From Suilimivivens sp964402925 (GTDB taxonomy: Bacteria > Bacillota > Clostridia > Lachnospirales > Lachnospiraceae), in assembly GCA_964402925.1 (NCBI GenBank), contig CAYOED010000002.1, positions 1-64,000 on the forward strand: a stretch of 64,000 nt of DNA, read 5' to 3'. The translations under genes and the position numbers were made by a program. The notes beneath the pieces are model-generated. The model was given only the letters and a program-made list of their open reading frames with translations. It was not told the origin of the DNA and searched no databases. Positions 45,600-54,533 of the stretch are shown piece by piece. Within the stretch, counting starts at the first letter, position 1, and the number at the start of each line of letters is the position of its first letter.

Positions 45600-46637
45600 C
45601 TATACCTTTATTTTCAGCATGAGCTTCACTCTTCTTTTGATGCTGCGCAAAATCCTCAGCATCCAATGTCTTCCATGGCGGATTTTGGTTTTCATCTCTT
45701 CCAGCACAAGCGCCGATCCCTCCGGTTTCTTATTTAACGTCCGGTACAGCGGTGATTTATTTTTATATTCCTGCAGTTCATCAAGACACTCTTCATAAGT
45801 AAAGACCTTTCCGCTTCTGTCCTGATAATGCCATCCCTCGTAAATATTTTGTTCCGATGCCCAATACCCATCCGAGACATTATGCCTTGCCCAATATTTA
45901 GGGGCAAGTATATATTTGACTGTGGTACTGGTGAATGCCGGAAAGTACGCAAAGGAAGAATTGGAAAGGAGCAGATACTTTGCATTTTTTATAATGGAAT
46001 AATCCTTCGCCAGATCAAAATTATATGCCGGAATCCCCGGCAGAATCTTACTTGCTTCCTTAACGTCATTGGTGATGATCATAAATTCCATATCCGGATT
46101 GATCTTCTTCATATTCCGGATACCATCCTTCCAATATTTCTTTCTCAGATAAAGTTCAGGACAATCCAGATAATCGCTGCATCGCAAGTGAAGAATACAC
46201 AGGTTGTCCCTGCTGTATTCCATGCAGTCGTATTCCTCTTTTACCTTAAGCCACTGGCGGATTTCTTCTTTATATTTTATATAATAGCTTTCCGCCTGCA
46301 TATTTCCATAAAGTAATGTATTATCTTCCGGATGCATAAGCTTCTCGTCCACTCCGGTGACATAGCAGCCATGGGTCAGATCATGCCTGGAATTCCCCAT
46401 ATAGATACGATCCTCTTTTTCGTAATAAACCTGACGATAATCTTCCTTAGAAGAAGGAATGCCATAATCCAGTTCCATAAAATACATGCCGCAGTTGCTG
46501 TGTATATTGTTTGCTACCGTTTCACTTCCCAGAATACTGAAAGGCAGGTTGTTATCCATGGCAATACATCTTGTCGTGACATAACAGAACAGCTGATTGC
46601 CAAGTCCCTGTCCTTTTAACAATTCCGTTCCAATCAT
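45600..46637 (-). CDS. Diverged GT11-like fucosyltransferase
   Basis: 345 residues. Keeps GLGNQLFCYVTTRCI at the N-terminus and a motif I of HLRCSDYLD near residue 147, where the second arginine of the usual HxRRxD is cysteine. The C-terminal NSSFAYFPAF replaces the usual SFSWWGA. Probably a transferase of the GT11 clan with altered donor or acceptor use; whether it still uses GDP-fucose is unclear. Confidence 0.7.
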   Translation of the reverse strand: MIGTELLKGQGLGNQLFCYVTTRCIAMDNNLPFSILGSETVANNIHSNCGMYFMELDYGIPSSKEDYRQVYYEKEDRIYMGNSRHDLTHGCYVTGVDEKLMHPEDNTLLYGNMQAESYYIKYKEEIRQWLKVKEEYDCMEYSRDNLCILHLRCSDYLDCPELYLRKKYWKDGIRNMKKINPDMEFMIITNDVKEASKILPGIPAYNFDLAKDYSIIKNAKYLLLSNSSFAYFPAFTSTTVKYILAPKYWARHNVSDGYWASEQNIYEGWHYQDRSGKVFTYEECLDELQEYKNKSPLYRTLNKKPEGSALVLEEMKTKIRHGRHWMLRILRSIKRRVKLMLKIKV

Positions 46638-46665
46638 ATGAAATCCTCCAACCGGCTTTTATCCT

Positions 46666-48429
46666 TTATAATGTAGTTTCCACCAGTTTTGCATCCTCTA
46701 CCTTATATATAATATCACATTTTTCAATGGTATTTAATCTATGAGCGATAATGATCATCGTCTTTTTTCCGTGGAAGCTGTTTACTGCCTCCATGACTGC
46801 TGCCTCTGTGTCGTTATCAAGAGCAGATGTTGCCTCGTCAAACACCAATATCTCAGGATCATTATAAAGCGCTCTGGCAATACCGATACGCTGTCTCTGT
46901 CCTCCTGAAAGACGCACGCCTCTGTCACCTATGGTAGTGTCCAGTCCTTCAGGCAGTTCCTCGATAAATTCCCGAAGCTGAGCTTCCTCCAACACTTCCC
47001 ATATTCTCTTGTCATCAATTTTATCTGCATCGATTCCGAAAGCAATATTATCCCTGATGGATTCATCAATGAGATAAATAGACTGTGGGATATATCCCAC
47101 CTGTGCCAGCCAGGATTCATAATTTTTGAAAATATTCACACCATCACAGGTTATTTCTCCCTCCTGGGCATGCAAAAGTCCCAAAAGCACATCCACAATC
47201 GTGGATTTTCCTGCACCGGAAGCACCGATGATACCCACAGATTTTCCTTTCGGCACAATCATATGGGCATCTTTGAAAATTGCCTTTTCGGAATCAGGAT
47301 AGTGGAAACTGATATGATTCAGTTCAATCTTATCCTCCAGCTTCAGCTTTTCTATCTGAGAATTTGCCTTTCTCTCAGCTAACATAGCGTCTGTCTTCAT
47401 GCCCTCCTGCAGATTTTCATATACAAAATCAAGGCTGGGCTGAGTATAAGCAATTTCCGTAATGTAAGTATTAATCCTGTTCACGCTGGGCAGCACCCTG
47501 ATTGCCGCCACACCGAAGGTCGCTATCGTCTTTGAGATTGCCCCGGTATCACCGCCTCTGCCAACGAATATTGCCACAAAGGACAATACACTGACAATAA
47601 ACACCGTCTCGATCAAAAGCCTTGGCATGTTATTCAGCACTGCGTAATTCCTTGCCACATCTGCCCCAACTCTGCCGGTTTCATAATAATTTCTCACAAA
47701 AAATTCTTCCCTGTTTAAGACCTTGACATCCTTAAGACCATAAGTTGCCTGGATCCTCCATTTGGCAATGCGGGACTGAATCGCCTGATTCTGAGCACCG
47801 ATTCTATTCAGTGCAGGCTTGAACACTTTGATGATAAACAAAGTCAGCACTCCGAATACGGCGATGATGAACAGCGTCATGGATACACTCTGCCAAAGCA
47901 ACACAATAAAAATAAGCAGAGATACCACCACTTCACTGGCAAGCTGGAGCATTGCCAGCATCAGCGAAAAAGTCTGTGGAATGTCACTGTCAGTGATACG
48001 GAACACCGTTGGAATATCTGCCCCCAGATATTTTTCATAAGGTCTGTTCAAAAATTCCGCCATAACGCGGCTGATCATTTTATTTCTATTCTGGGTAATG
48101 AAAGAGTTCTGTTTATAAGTCAGAAATAAGATGTACAAATTCTTGATCACATAAACCGCCATAAGTGCGATGATCAATGCCAGTGTAATCTGACCGGTAT
48201 CCTGAATATGAAAACGTTCACAGAGCGACTGCAGGATTTCATACCTGTTAACATATTCCATCAGCTCCTCGGGAGTGAGAAGCGCCGTCACCACCGGAAT
48301 CATACCTCCCACGCCCAGCGTTTCCAAAAGTCCTCCAAAAAAAATCATAACTCCCAATATCATCAGTTGCTTTTTCTGCTTCCTATCAAATATATATCTG
48401 ATTTTGCCAAAAAGATTCGTTTTCTTCAT
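46666..48429 (-). CDS. ABC exporter, MsbA/PglK-like
   Basis: 587 residues, half-transporter. Six membrane helices (~20-315), Walker A GASGAGKST near 401, signature LSGGQRQRIGIARAL near 507, Walker B ILVFDEATSALD near 528. Same plan as the exporter at 15729. First gene after the predicted main-operon promoter, so it should be the most strongly made protein of that unit. Substrate presumably a lipid-linked glycan. Confidence 0.85.
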   Translation of the reverse strand: MKKTNLFGKIRYIFDRKQKKQLMILGVMIFFGGLLETLGVGGMIPVVTALLTPEELMEYVNRYEILQSLCERFHIQDTGQITLALIIALMAVYVIKNLYILFLTYKQNSFITQNRNKMISRVMAEFLNRPYEKYLGADIPTVFRITDSDIPQTFSLMLAMLQLASEVVVSLLIFIVLLWQSVSMTLFIIAVFGVLTLFIIKVFKPALNRIGAQNQAIQSRIAKWRIQATYGLKDVKVLNREEFFVRNYYETGRVGADVARNYAVLNNMPRLLIETVFIVSVLSFVAIFVGRGGDTGAISKTIATFGVAAIRVLPSVNRINTYITEIAYTQPSLDFVYENLQEGMKTDAMLAERKANSQIEKLKLEDKIELNHISFHYPDSEKAIFKDAHMIVPKGKSVGIIGASGAGKSTIVDVLLGLLHAQEGEITCDGVNIFKNYESWLAQVGYIPQSIYLIDESIRDNIAFGIDADKIDDKRIWEVLEEAQLREFIEELPEGLDTTIGDRGVRLSGGQRQRIGIARALYNDPEILVFDEATSALDNDTEAAVMEAVNSFHGKKTMIIIAHRLNTIEKCDIIYKVEDAKLVETTL

Positions 48430-48479
48430 GTGTCTCCTTTTACTTCCGCTTATTGAACCAAACGCTCTGCGGGTTTATT

Positions 48480-48516
48480 GGTATAAAATTATACCATACA
48501 TTCCCCTTATAGACAA
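48480..48516 (-). promoter_or_regulatory. Main operon promoter with overlapping palindrome
   Basis: Minus strand TTGTCT, 17-base spacer, TATAAT (48488-48516). The dyad GGTATAAAATTATACC at 48480-48495 covers the -10 box and the start site, the position of an operator, so repressor control is possible. Confidence 0.55.
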
Positions 48517-48559
48517 ATTTTAACAGCAGGGTGTTTGATTTGTCGTCTGCAATATCTTG

Positions 48560-49573
48560 TCAATCATGCTGCCGCAAGGGTATGATGAATCTGTCATAAA
48601 TCTTCACAATACGGTAATAAGCACCCGGCCAGCACAAAGCCAGTTTCATTCTGGCTTTGTCCCCTGATGCTGCGAAGTCTTTTCGATAGATTCTTTTGAT
48701 TTCACTCTTTTCCTTCCGCAAAAAAGTCATTAATTCCTTCGCAGAATCTTTCATCTTTCTGTCCTTGAAATCAATAAAATAAAAAAGCATTTTGCGATAA
48801 AACTGATAGGCAGATTTTTCTGCCAGTTCCTGCATGCCCAGCTTTTTAAGGTAGTCCGCCTGTTCCTTCCAGAAAGGAATCTCGTCCTGAAAACGGCGCT
48901 CATGCAGCTGGCTGTTCATGATGCTGCCGCTCCGGTCCACGGTATAATTGTAATAAGGCGTGTCTAAAAAGACGCACTTTGATGCCCTAGTAAGCGCCCA
49001 TGTGGTATACATGATATCTTCCGATTTGCGCCCCTCTGGAAATCGGATATTTTCAATCACTTTTCTTTCAAAAAGCTTGCTCCATACAGAATGGTAAATG
49101 TGATACTGGGGATCGCCATTTATATATAATTCCAGCGTTTCTTCGCGGCTAAGCTCCAGTATATTGCCGGTGAAATGATTTTCTTCCGCCCCCTCTCCTA
49201 CCTCCCTGTAGGCACATATGGCAATCTGCGCACCTGTGCGCAGGCACTCTCCCAGCATATTTTCATACATGTCTGCTTCTACTTTGTCATCACCGTCCAC
49301 ATATCCGATATAGTCGCCCTTTGCAATTGCAAGTCCTGCATTTCTTGCCGCAGAAGGTCCCCCGTTCTCCTTGTGGATGACATAAACAGAATCATTCTTA
49401 CGGGCATATTCATCGCACAGACGGGGAGTTTCATCCGAAGATCCGTCATCTACCAGAATAATCTCCATAGGGCTATAGGTCTGCGCCAGAAGACTGTCCA
49501 CACAGCGGGGCAGGTATTTCTCAATATTATAAGCGGTTACAATAACCGAAATCAGCGTGCCATCCTGTTTCAT
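48560..49573 (-). CDS. GT2 glycosyltransferase
   Basis: 337 residues. ISVIVTAYNIEKYLPRCVDSL, IILVDDGSSDET, IGYVDGDDKVEAD and a helical tail with FPEGRKSEDIMYTTW, as in the two GT2 genes at 39189 and 40278. Overlaps the preceding GT11 gene by four bases. Confidence 0.9.
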   Translation of the reverse strand: MKQDGTLISVIVTAYNIEKYLPRCVDSLLAQTYSPMEIILVDDGSSDETPRLCDEYARKNDSVYVIHKENGGPSAARNAGLAIAKGDYIGYVDGDDKVEADMYENMLGECLRTGAQIAICAYREVGEGAEENHFTGNILELSREETLELYINGDPQYHIYHSVWSKLFERKVIENIRFPEGRKSEDIMYTTWALTRASKCVFLDTPYYNYTVDRSGSIMNSQLHERRFQDEIPFWKEQADYLKKLGMQELAEKSAYQFYRKMLFYFIDFKDRKMKDSAKELMTFLRKEKSEIKRIYRKDFAASGDKARMKLALCWPGAYYRIVKIYDRFIIPLRQHD

Positions 49574-50496
49574 TTTTCCATCAATTCACCTTTCGGGGAA
49601 ATCTTAATCATTTCTTCCATATAAATATCCCTGCAGTCCTGATTGTTGAACCAGACGGACGGGGCAATCACCAGCTTATCGTCCGCAGGGTTCAAATAGG
49701 CCCCCCACCAGCTAAAGCTGGAATTTGCCAGAATATAATGCCTGCACCGACTCATCAGAAGCATATCCAGATAGCCGGTATCTTCCGTGGTGTCTTCTAT
49801 CACCACGAACCGGTCCGCCCCTTTTATCTCTCCCTCTTCACACAATTCTGGGATCCACTCCTTCACCCATTTCGTATCATTGCTGAAAACGAAGAACACC
49901 GCATCGGGAACGTCCTCAAACACCCTTTTGATTGCCCTTACATAGTATTCCTGGGTACAGATTCCTCCGAACACCTCACTGGTCGTTAAGTAGTCTCCTC
50001 TGCGCACATGCATCGCTACCGCCGCAGTGCTTTTTATCTGTCGAAGATAGCTTTCCATCCTCCGCTTTGTATCCGGATCCATTCCTTCCCATATTTTATC
50101 TGAAAAGACAAAGGTTTTTCGCACCTGTGCTTTAATATCCTTGAAATATTTTTCACTTTGAAAGTAACCGGTCAGATAGGCAGGCTCCCTCTTTAGCACC
50201 TGCTCGTCAAAATTGCAGTCTTTTTCATGATATTCAAGGGATTTCCTTCCAAACAACTTTCTTTTGATCCTGTGGGAAAGCTTTAAAAATCCGTCTGTGA
50301 TCTGATTGACTTCCTCCGCGCTTGCTTTTGGATAGGAAATGTCAAATACCCATAGCATGATGGGTCTTGCATCCGGCACTTTATATTCGGCAACATCATC
50401 AAATTTCACTTCTCTCCCCATGGAGCAGAGTTTTAGATATAGTGCATACTGAAACATCTGGTTTCCCAGACCGCCTGTCATTCTGATTATATTCAT
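49570..50496 (-). CDS. GT11 alpha-1,2-fucosyltransferase-like protein
   Basis: 308 residues. Begins NIIRMTGGLGNQMFQYALYL; motif I MHVRRGDYL near residue 162; C-terminal NSSFSWWGAYL. Complete set of GT11 motifs, so likely an active GDP-fucose enzyme. Clearly related along its whole length to the next gene at 50519, 22 bases away, showing tandem duplication. Confidence 0.9.
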   Translation of the reverse strand: MNIIRMTGGLGNQMFQYALYLKLCSMGREVKFDDVAEYKVPDARPIMLWVFDISYPKASAEEVNQITDGFLKLSHRIKRKLFGRKSLEYHEKDCNFDEQVLKREPAYLTGYFQSEKYFKDIKAQVRKTFVFSDKIWEGMDPDTKRRMESYLRQIKSTAAVAMHVRRGDYLTTSEVFGGICTQEYYVRAIKRVFEDVPDAVFFVFSNDTKWVKEWIPELCEEGEIKGADRFVVIEDTTEDTGYLDMLLMSRCRHYILANSSFSWWGAYLNPADDKLVIAPSVWFNNQDCRDIYMEEMIKISPKGELMEK

Positions 50497-50518
50497 AACT
50501 GGAATCTTTTCCTCATCA

Positions 50519-51475
50519 CTATTTTACGGTACGGCTCACCCTTCCCTTTGCGCCCACAAGCACCATGCCTTTCGTATAGACGTCCTCACTGTCCTTGTCA
50601 TTCACCCATTTATCCGGCGCGACCACCAGCTTGTCCTCATGATCATTGATCCACGCTGCCCACCAGCTGAAACTGGAATTGGAAATGATATTATGCCTGC
50701 ACCGGCTCATCAGCAGCATATCCAGATACCCAGTGTGTTCGGTATTAGCCTCTACCATGACGAACCGTTTTTCCATGGCAGCAATCTCTTCTCTGCTCAT
50801 ATCTTCTTTTATCTGACTTTGAATCAGATTCTCTACCCAGCCCTTTACCCATTTAGGCTCGTTGCTGAAAATATAAAAGACAGCTTCTGGGCATTTTTCC
50901 TGAATAAACTGTACTGCGCCTTCATAGTATTTCTCTGTACAGATTCCATCATACAATTCCTCTTCCCTGCGGGAATCACTTCTGTACATGTGAATCCCCA
51001 CTGCCTCCGTGCTCTCTATTGCATCCAGACATGCCTTTGTGCTTGAATAAAGCTTTTCCGGCAAGTGCATCTCCTCAAGAAGCGGGAACTGATACAACTG
51101 CCTGATTTCATCCTTTATATCTTCAAAATATTTCTCACTCTGAAAACTCCCTCTCAGATACATAGAATCAAAGGTAAGAATCTTCGAGTCATAGAACCCC
51201 TCTTCATAATACTCTATCGCACGTCTTCCAAGCAATTTTCTTCTGATTCTTTTAACAGGCTTCATAGATCCGTCTGTGAATTCTACGATTTCATCCCATG
51301 TTGCCCTAGGATAATCTATGCCAAATAATGCCAGCATGATTGGACGTGCTCCTTCACTTCTATATTCATTTATATCATCAAATTTTACTTCTTTTCCCAA
51401 CGAACGGAGCTTCAGATATAAGGCATACTGGAACATCTGATTTCCCAATCCTCCGGACATCCTAATTATATTCAT
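50519..51475 (-). CDS. GT11-like protein with altered motif I
   Basis: 318 residues from the ATG at 51475 (AGAGG eight bases before; a GTG three codons upstream is less likely). Same start NIIRMSGGLGNQMFQYALYL and C-terminal NSSFSWWAAW as the neighbouring duplicate, but motif I reads HMYRSDS instead of HxRRxDY: the first arginine, needed for catalysis in GT11-type enzymes, is tyrosine. It may be inactive or use another donor. First gene of a three-gene operon. Confidence 0.8.
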   Translation of the reverse strand: MNIIRMSGGLGNQMFQYALYLKLRSLGKEVKFDDINEYRSEGARPIMLALFGIDYPRATWDEIVEFTDGSMKPVKRIRRKLLGRRAIEYYEEGFYDSKILTFDSMYLRGSFQSEKYFEDIKDEIRQLYQFPLLEEMHLPEKLYSSTKACLDAIESTEAVGIHMYRSDSRREEELYDGICTEKYYEGAVQFIQEKCPEAVFYIFSNEPKWVKGWVENLIQSQIKEDMSREEIAAMEKRFVMVEANTEHTGYLDMLLMSRCRHNIISNSSFSWWAAWINDHEDKLVVAPDKWVNDKDSEDVYTKGMVLVGAKGRVSRTVK

Positions 51476-51521
51476 AGTCTGCACCTCTTATCTGGTATAC
51501 TTAACTAATAATTTTATGTAA

Positions 51522-51646
51522 CTGTTCAGTACCTTCACAGTTACAATGCAAAATCCATCCTAAATTGCCTACGGCAATGGGATTTTGCATGCCTGAATCA
51601 TATTCTTACGGTCTCAGCAGTAAATGCTTCGACCTATACTGAATAG
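51522..51646. repeat. Structured element with terminal inverted repeats
   Basis: Ten-base ends CTGTTCAGTA (51522-51531) and TACTGAATAG (51637-51646) pair except for one G-T. Inside are a nested hairpin (TGCAAAATCC 51547-51556 with GGATTTTGCA 51580-51589, enclosing ATTGCC-TAC-GGCAAT) and a second hairpin (51610-51634, GGTC/GACC and AGCA/TGCT). The layout could be a miniature mobile element or a structured leader RNA. Confidence 0.6.
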
Positions 51647-51704
51647 ATACAATTTTATCATACTTTCCTTACCCTCACAAGTAACAGTTCCCATTAAAAA
51701 TTTA

Positions 51705-51733
51705 TTGCCAAACAGTAGGTGGTGTCTTATAAT
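51705..51733 (+). promoter_or_regulatory. Promoter of the MBOAT operon
   Basis: TTGCCA, 17-base spacer, TATAAT: nearly consensus. The ATG at 51784 is about 45 bases past the predicted start, with GAGAGGA as ribosome site. Confidence 0.7.
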
Positions 51734-51783
51734 AACATTGATTTTCTCAAAAACAGTTTTCAGGAATCCGAGAGGAAAAGCAC

Positions 51784-53247
51784 ATGTTATTTAATTCTTA
51801 CATTTTCATATTTTTGTTTTTTCCACTGACATTAATCGGATATTACGGATTGAATCATGCCAAAATGTACAAGGCTGCCCTTGCTTTTCTGGCTGCTATG
51901 TCCATGTGGTTTTACGGCTATAATAGCATTTACTATCTGGTCATTCTAATTGTCAGCATTCTGGCAAACTACTGCCTCTCGGCATGTATGACACGTACCT
52001 CCAAAAATGGTCTTAAACAGACCTTGTTAGGTATCGGCATCTTTCTGAACATTGGTATTTTATTTTACTTTAAATACTATGATTTTTTTATTTCAAATCT
52101 GAATTCTGTATTTAAATCCAATCTTCCTTTACTAAGGTTGATTCTGCCTCTGGGCATCAGCTTTTATACGTTTCAGCAGCTATCCTATGTCATTGATTCT
52201 TATAAAGGAGAATGTGAAAATTATAGTTTTCTGGAATATGCAGCGTACGTCTCCTTCTTTCCCCAGCTGGTCGCAGGTCCTATTGTCTATCACAGCGAAC
52301 TGATTCCCCAGCTTAAGGATCATGCCAGCCGGAAGTTGAATTTTGAGAATCTGAGCAGAGGATTTTATGCTTTTTCGCTAGGTCTTGCCAAAAAGGTTCT
52401 GATTGCAGATACCTTTTCCCAAGTGGTTGCCATTGGCTACGATCATATAGTAGAACTCAATACGCCCAGTGTCATTCTTGTAATGGTTTGTTATTCCCTT
52501 CAGATTTATTTTGATTTCAGCGGTTACTGCGATATGGCATACGGCATGAGTTACATGTTGGGCATAAAGCTTCCCTTTAACTTTAATTCCCCCTATAAGG
52601 CCCAGTCCATCTCAGATTTCTGGGACAGATGGCACATGACCCTGACGAGATTTTTTACCCGGTATGTCTATATCCCTTTAGGTGGAAACAGATGCTCTAA
52701 GGTAAGAAATTACCTCAATAGATTGATTGTTTTTCTTATAAGCGGCCTGTGGCATGGGGCTAACTGGACTTTCATTATCTGGGGACTGCTGCACGGTATT
52801 CTCACTGTATTGGAGCGGATTTTCCATACTGAGTCCAAAAGAGCACCGCGTTTTTTAAGGATAGGCGTAACTTTTGTGCTGGTCACTTTTGCCTGGAGCC
52901 TCTTTCGGGCGGATTCCTTAAGCGATGCGGGAATGCTGTGGTCACAACTATTCCGCGGCGGATTCGGTCCCATATATCAGCCGATCACAGATAAATTTGC
53001 CGATCTGGTGGAAATGAGTTTCCTATACAAAGCAGGGCTTAGCGGCATCATGACGCGCTATCCCTGGATGCCGGTCACCGCGTTTACGCTCGCTCTTCTG
53101 ACTGCCTGCTTCACAATGAAAAACACCCAGGAGAAGGTTGCTCAGATGAAGCTTACCAACCGCAAAATCCTAGTGGTGGTCATACTAATGCTGTGGAGCA
53201 TCGTATCCTTATCAGAAATAAGCGAGTTTTTATACTTTAACTTTTAA
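51784..53247 (+). CDS. MBOAT O-acyltransferase (AlgI/DltB-like)
   Basis: 487 residues, about ten to twelve membrane helices. SDFWDRWHMTLTRFFTRYVYIPLGG and LISGLWHGANWTFIIWG carry the family's conserved block and catalytic histidine. AlgI and DltB pass acyl groups across the membrane to an SGNH partner, which is encoded next (21 bases away). Probably acetylates the surface polysaccharide. Confidence 0.92.
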   Translation: MLFNSYIFIFLFFPLTLIGYYGLNHAKMYKAALAFLAAMSMWFYGYNSIYYLVILIVSILANYCLSACMTRTSKNGLKQTLLGIGIFLNIGILFYFKYYDFFISNLNSVFKSNLPLLRLILPLGISFYTFQQLSYVIDSYKGECENYSFLEYAAYVSFFPQLVAGPIVYHSELIPQLKDHASRKLNFENLSRGFYAFSLGLAKKVLIADTFSQVVAIGYDHIVELNTPSVILVMVCYSLQIYFDFSGYCDMAYGMSYMLGIKLPFNFNSPYKAQSISDFWDRWHMTLTRFFTRYVYIPLGGNRCSKVRNYLNRLIVFLISGLWHGANWTFIIWGLLHGILTVLERIFHTESKRAPRFLRIGVTFVLVTFAWSLFRADSLSDAGMLWSQLFRGGFGPIYQPITDKFADLVEMSFLYKAGLSGIMTRYPWMPVTAFTLALLTACFTMKNTQEKVAQMKLTNRKILVVVILMLWSIVSLSEISEFLYFNF

Positions 53248-53268
53248 AAATCAGAAATGGAGGAAGGC

Positions 53269-54339
53269 ATGGAACATATGGATCAAAAAGAAGCCAGAAA
53301 ATGGTTCCTGAAATGCATAACACTTTTGATAGCAACACTGCTTTTCATAGCTTTTGCTGTGGTTTTTGTCGACCCTTATTTTCATTATCACAAACCCTAT
53401 TCTTTTTTATCCTACCGGCTGCACGATGAACGCTATACCAACGATGGCATTTCCAGATATTTTGACTTCGATGCCATCATCACAGGCACCTCCATGACTC
53501 AGAACACAAAGCCCAGCGAGATGGACGCGTACTTTGGAACCCATTCCGTCAAAGAGCCTTTCCCCGGAGCCGGCTACAAAGAACTTGCCGAAAACTTAGA
53601 TCGTACCCTTACAAGAAACCCAAATGTGAGCACCGTTCTCTGGGCTGTGGATTACAATGGACTTCTTCGTGACGGCAACTGGCAGCAATACGATTCCTAC
53701 CCCACTTACCTTTACGATGATAATCCATTTAATGATGCTTCCTACCTGTTCAACAAATCCATCCTCTACCACGGCGTGCTCCCCAACCTTGCCATGACTC
53801 TTTCGGGAGAAGCCTCCTCCACCATGGACGAATACTCCTCCTGGGAACGGGAAACCGGCTTAGATCAAATCCTCGCCTCATACGACAGAGATCATCTCAA
53901 CTTAAACGTAATCACAACCTTTGGAGCAGAAGAATACGAGACCGTCACCGACACCATCACTTCAAACATCATCCAGATTGTAAACAAATACCCCGACACC
54001 ACCTTTTACCTCTTCTACCCTCCATACAGCATCTGCTACTGGGATGCCCAAAACCTCAGGGGAACCATCCCAAGACAATTAAAAGCAGAGCAGACAGCAA
54101 CAGAACTATTACTGGAATGCCCCAACGTAAAGCTATACAATTTCTTTGACCAGTACGACATCATCTGCAATCCAGACTACTACTGCGACGACGGTCACTA
54201 CAGTGCCGAAATCAACTCCCTAATCCTCAAATGGATTTCCGAGGACACCGGTCTTGTAACAAAAGAAAACTATCTGGAAAAAATAGAGACAGAAAAAGAA
54301 TTTTTCTTGAACTATGATTATGAAAGTATTTACGAATAA
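53269..54339 (+). CDS. SGNH-like membrane-anchored O-acetyltransferase partner (AlgJ/DltD type)
   Basis: 356 residues from the ATG at 53269 (GGAGG five bases before it; an ATG at 53257 is alternative). One N-terminal membrane helix (~14-35), then an outside domain with IITGTSMTQNTKPSE, whose Ser is the likely nucleophile, and DDGHYSAEIN near 310, with the catalytic Asp-x-x-His pattern. Works with the MBOAT protein to O-acylate the glycan outside the cell membrane. Confidence 0.75.
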   Translation: MEHMDQKEARKWFLKCITLLIATLLFIAFAVVFVDPYFHYHKPYSFLSYRLHDERYTNDGISRYFDFDAIITGTSMTQNTKPSEMDAYFGTHSVKEPFPGAGYKELAENLDRTLTRNPNVSTVLWAVDYNGLLRDGNWQQYDSYPTYLYDDNPFNDASYLFNKSILYHGVLPNLAMTLSGEASSTMDEYSSWERETGLDQILASYDRDHLNLNVITTFGAEEYETVTDTITSNIIQIVNKYPDTTFYLFYPPYSICYWDAQNLRGTIPRQLKAEQTATELLLECPNVKLYNFFDQYDIICNPDYYCDDGHYSAEINSLILKWISEDTGLVTKENYLEKIETEKEFFLNYDYESIYE

Positions 54340-54454
54340 AATAGGACTTCTCATACCGTTCGACTTAAATAACGTACCGCCAGCTTGCCAGCCGCCCCAT
54401 ATTCCAGTCCTGCGGTAAAGATTCAAAAACGGGGAACTCAAATAAGGCTGGATA

Positions 54455-54483
54455 TTGCGGGCATAATAAAAGTATGCTAATAT
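54455..54483 (+). promoter_or_regulatory. Possible promoter before the GT-C-like gene
   Basis: TTGCGG, 17-base spacer, TAATAT, 50 bases before the ATG at 54534 (GGAGAG ribosome site). It would allow separate expression from the MBOAT pair. Confidence 0.4.
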
Positions 54484-54533
54484 GATTCATAAAGAATTGT
54501 ATTAGCTGTGGAAACAAATAACGGAGAGAAAGC

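Larger units (their letters stand above)
51485..51783. other. Divergent intergenic region
   Basis: Separates the minus-strand GT11 operon from the plus-strand MBOAT operon. It holds a folded element (51522-51646) and a strong plus-strand promoter (51705-51733). No clear minus-strand promoter was found. Confidence 0.6.
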
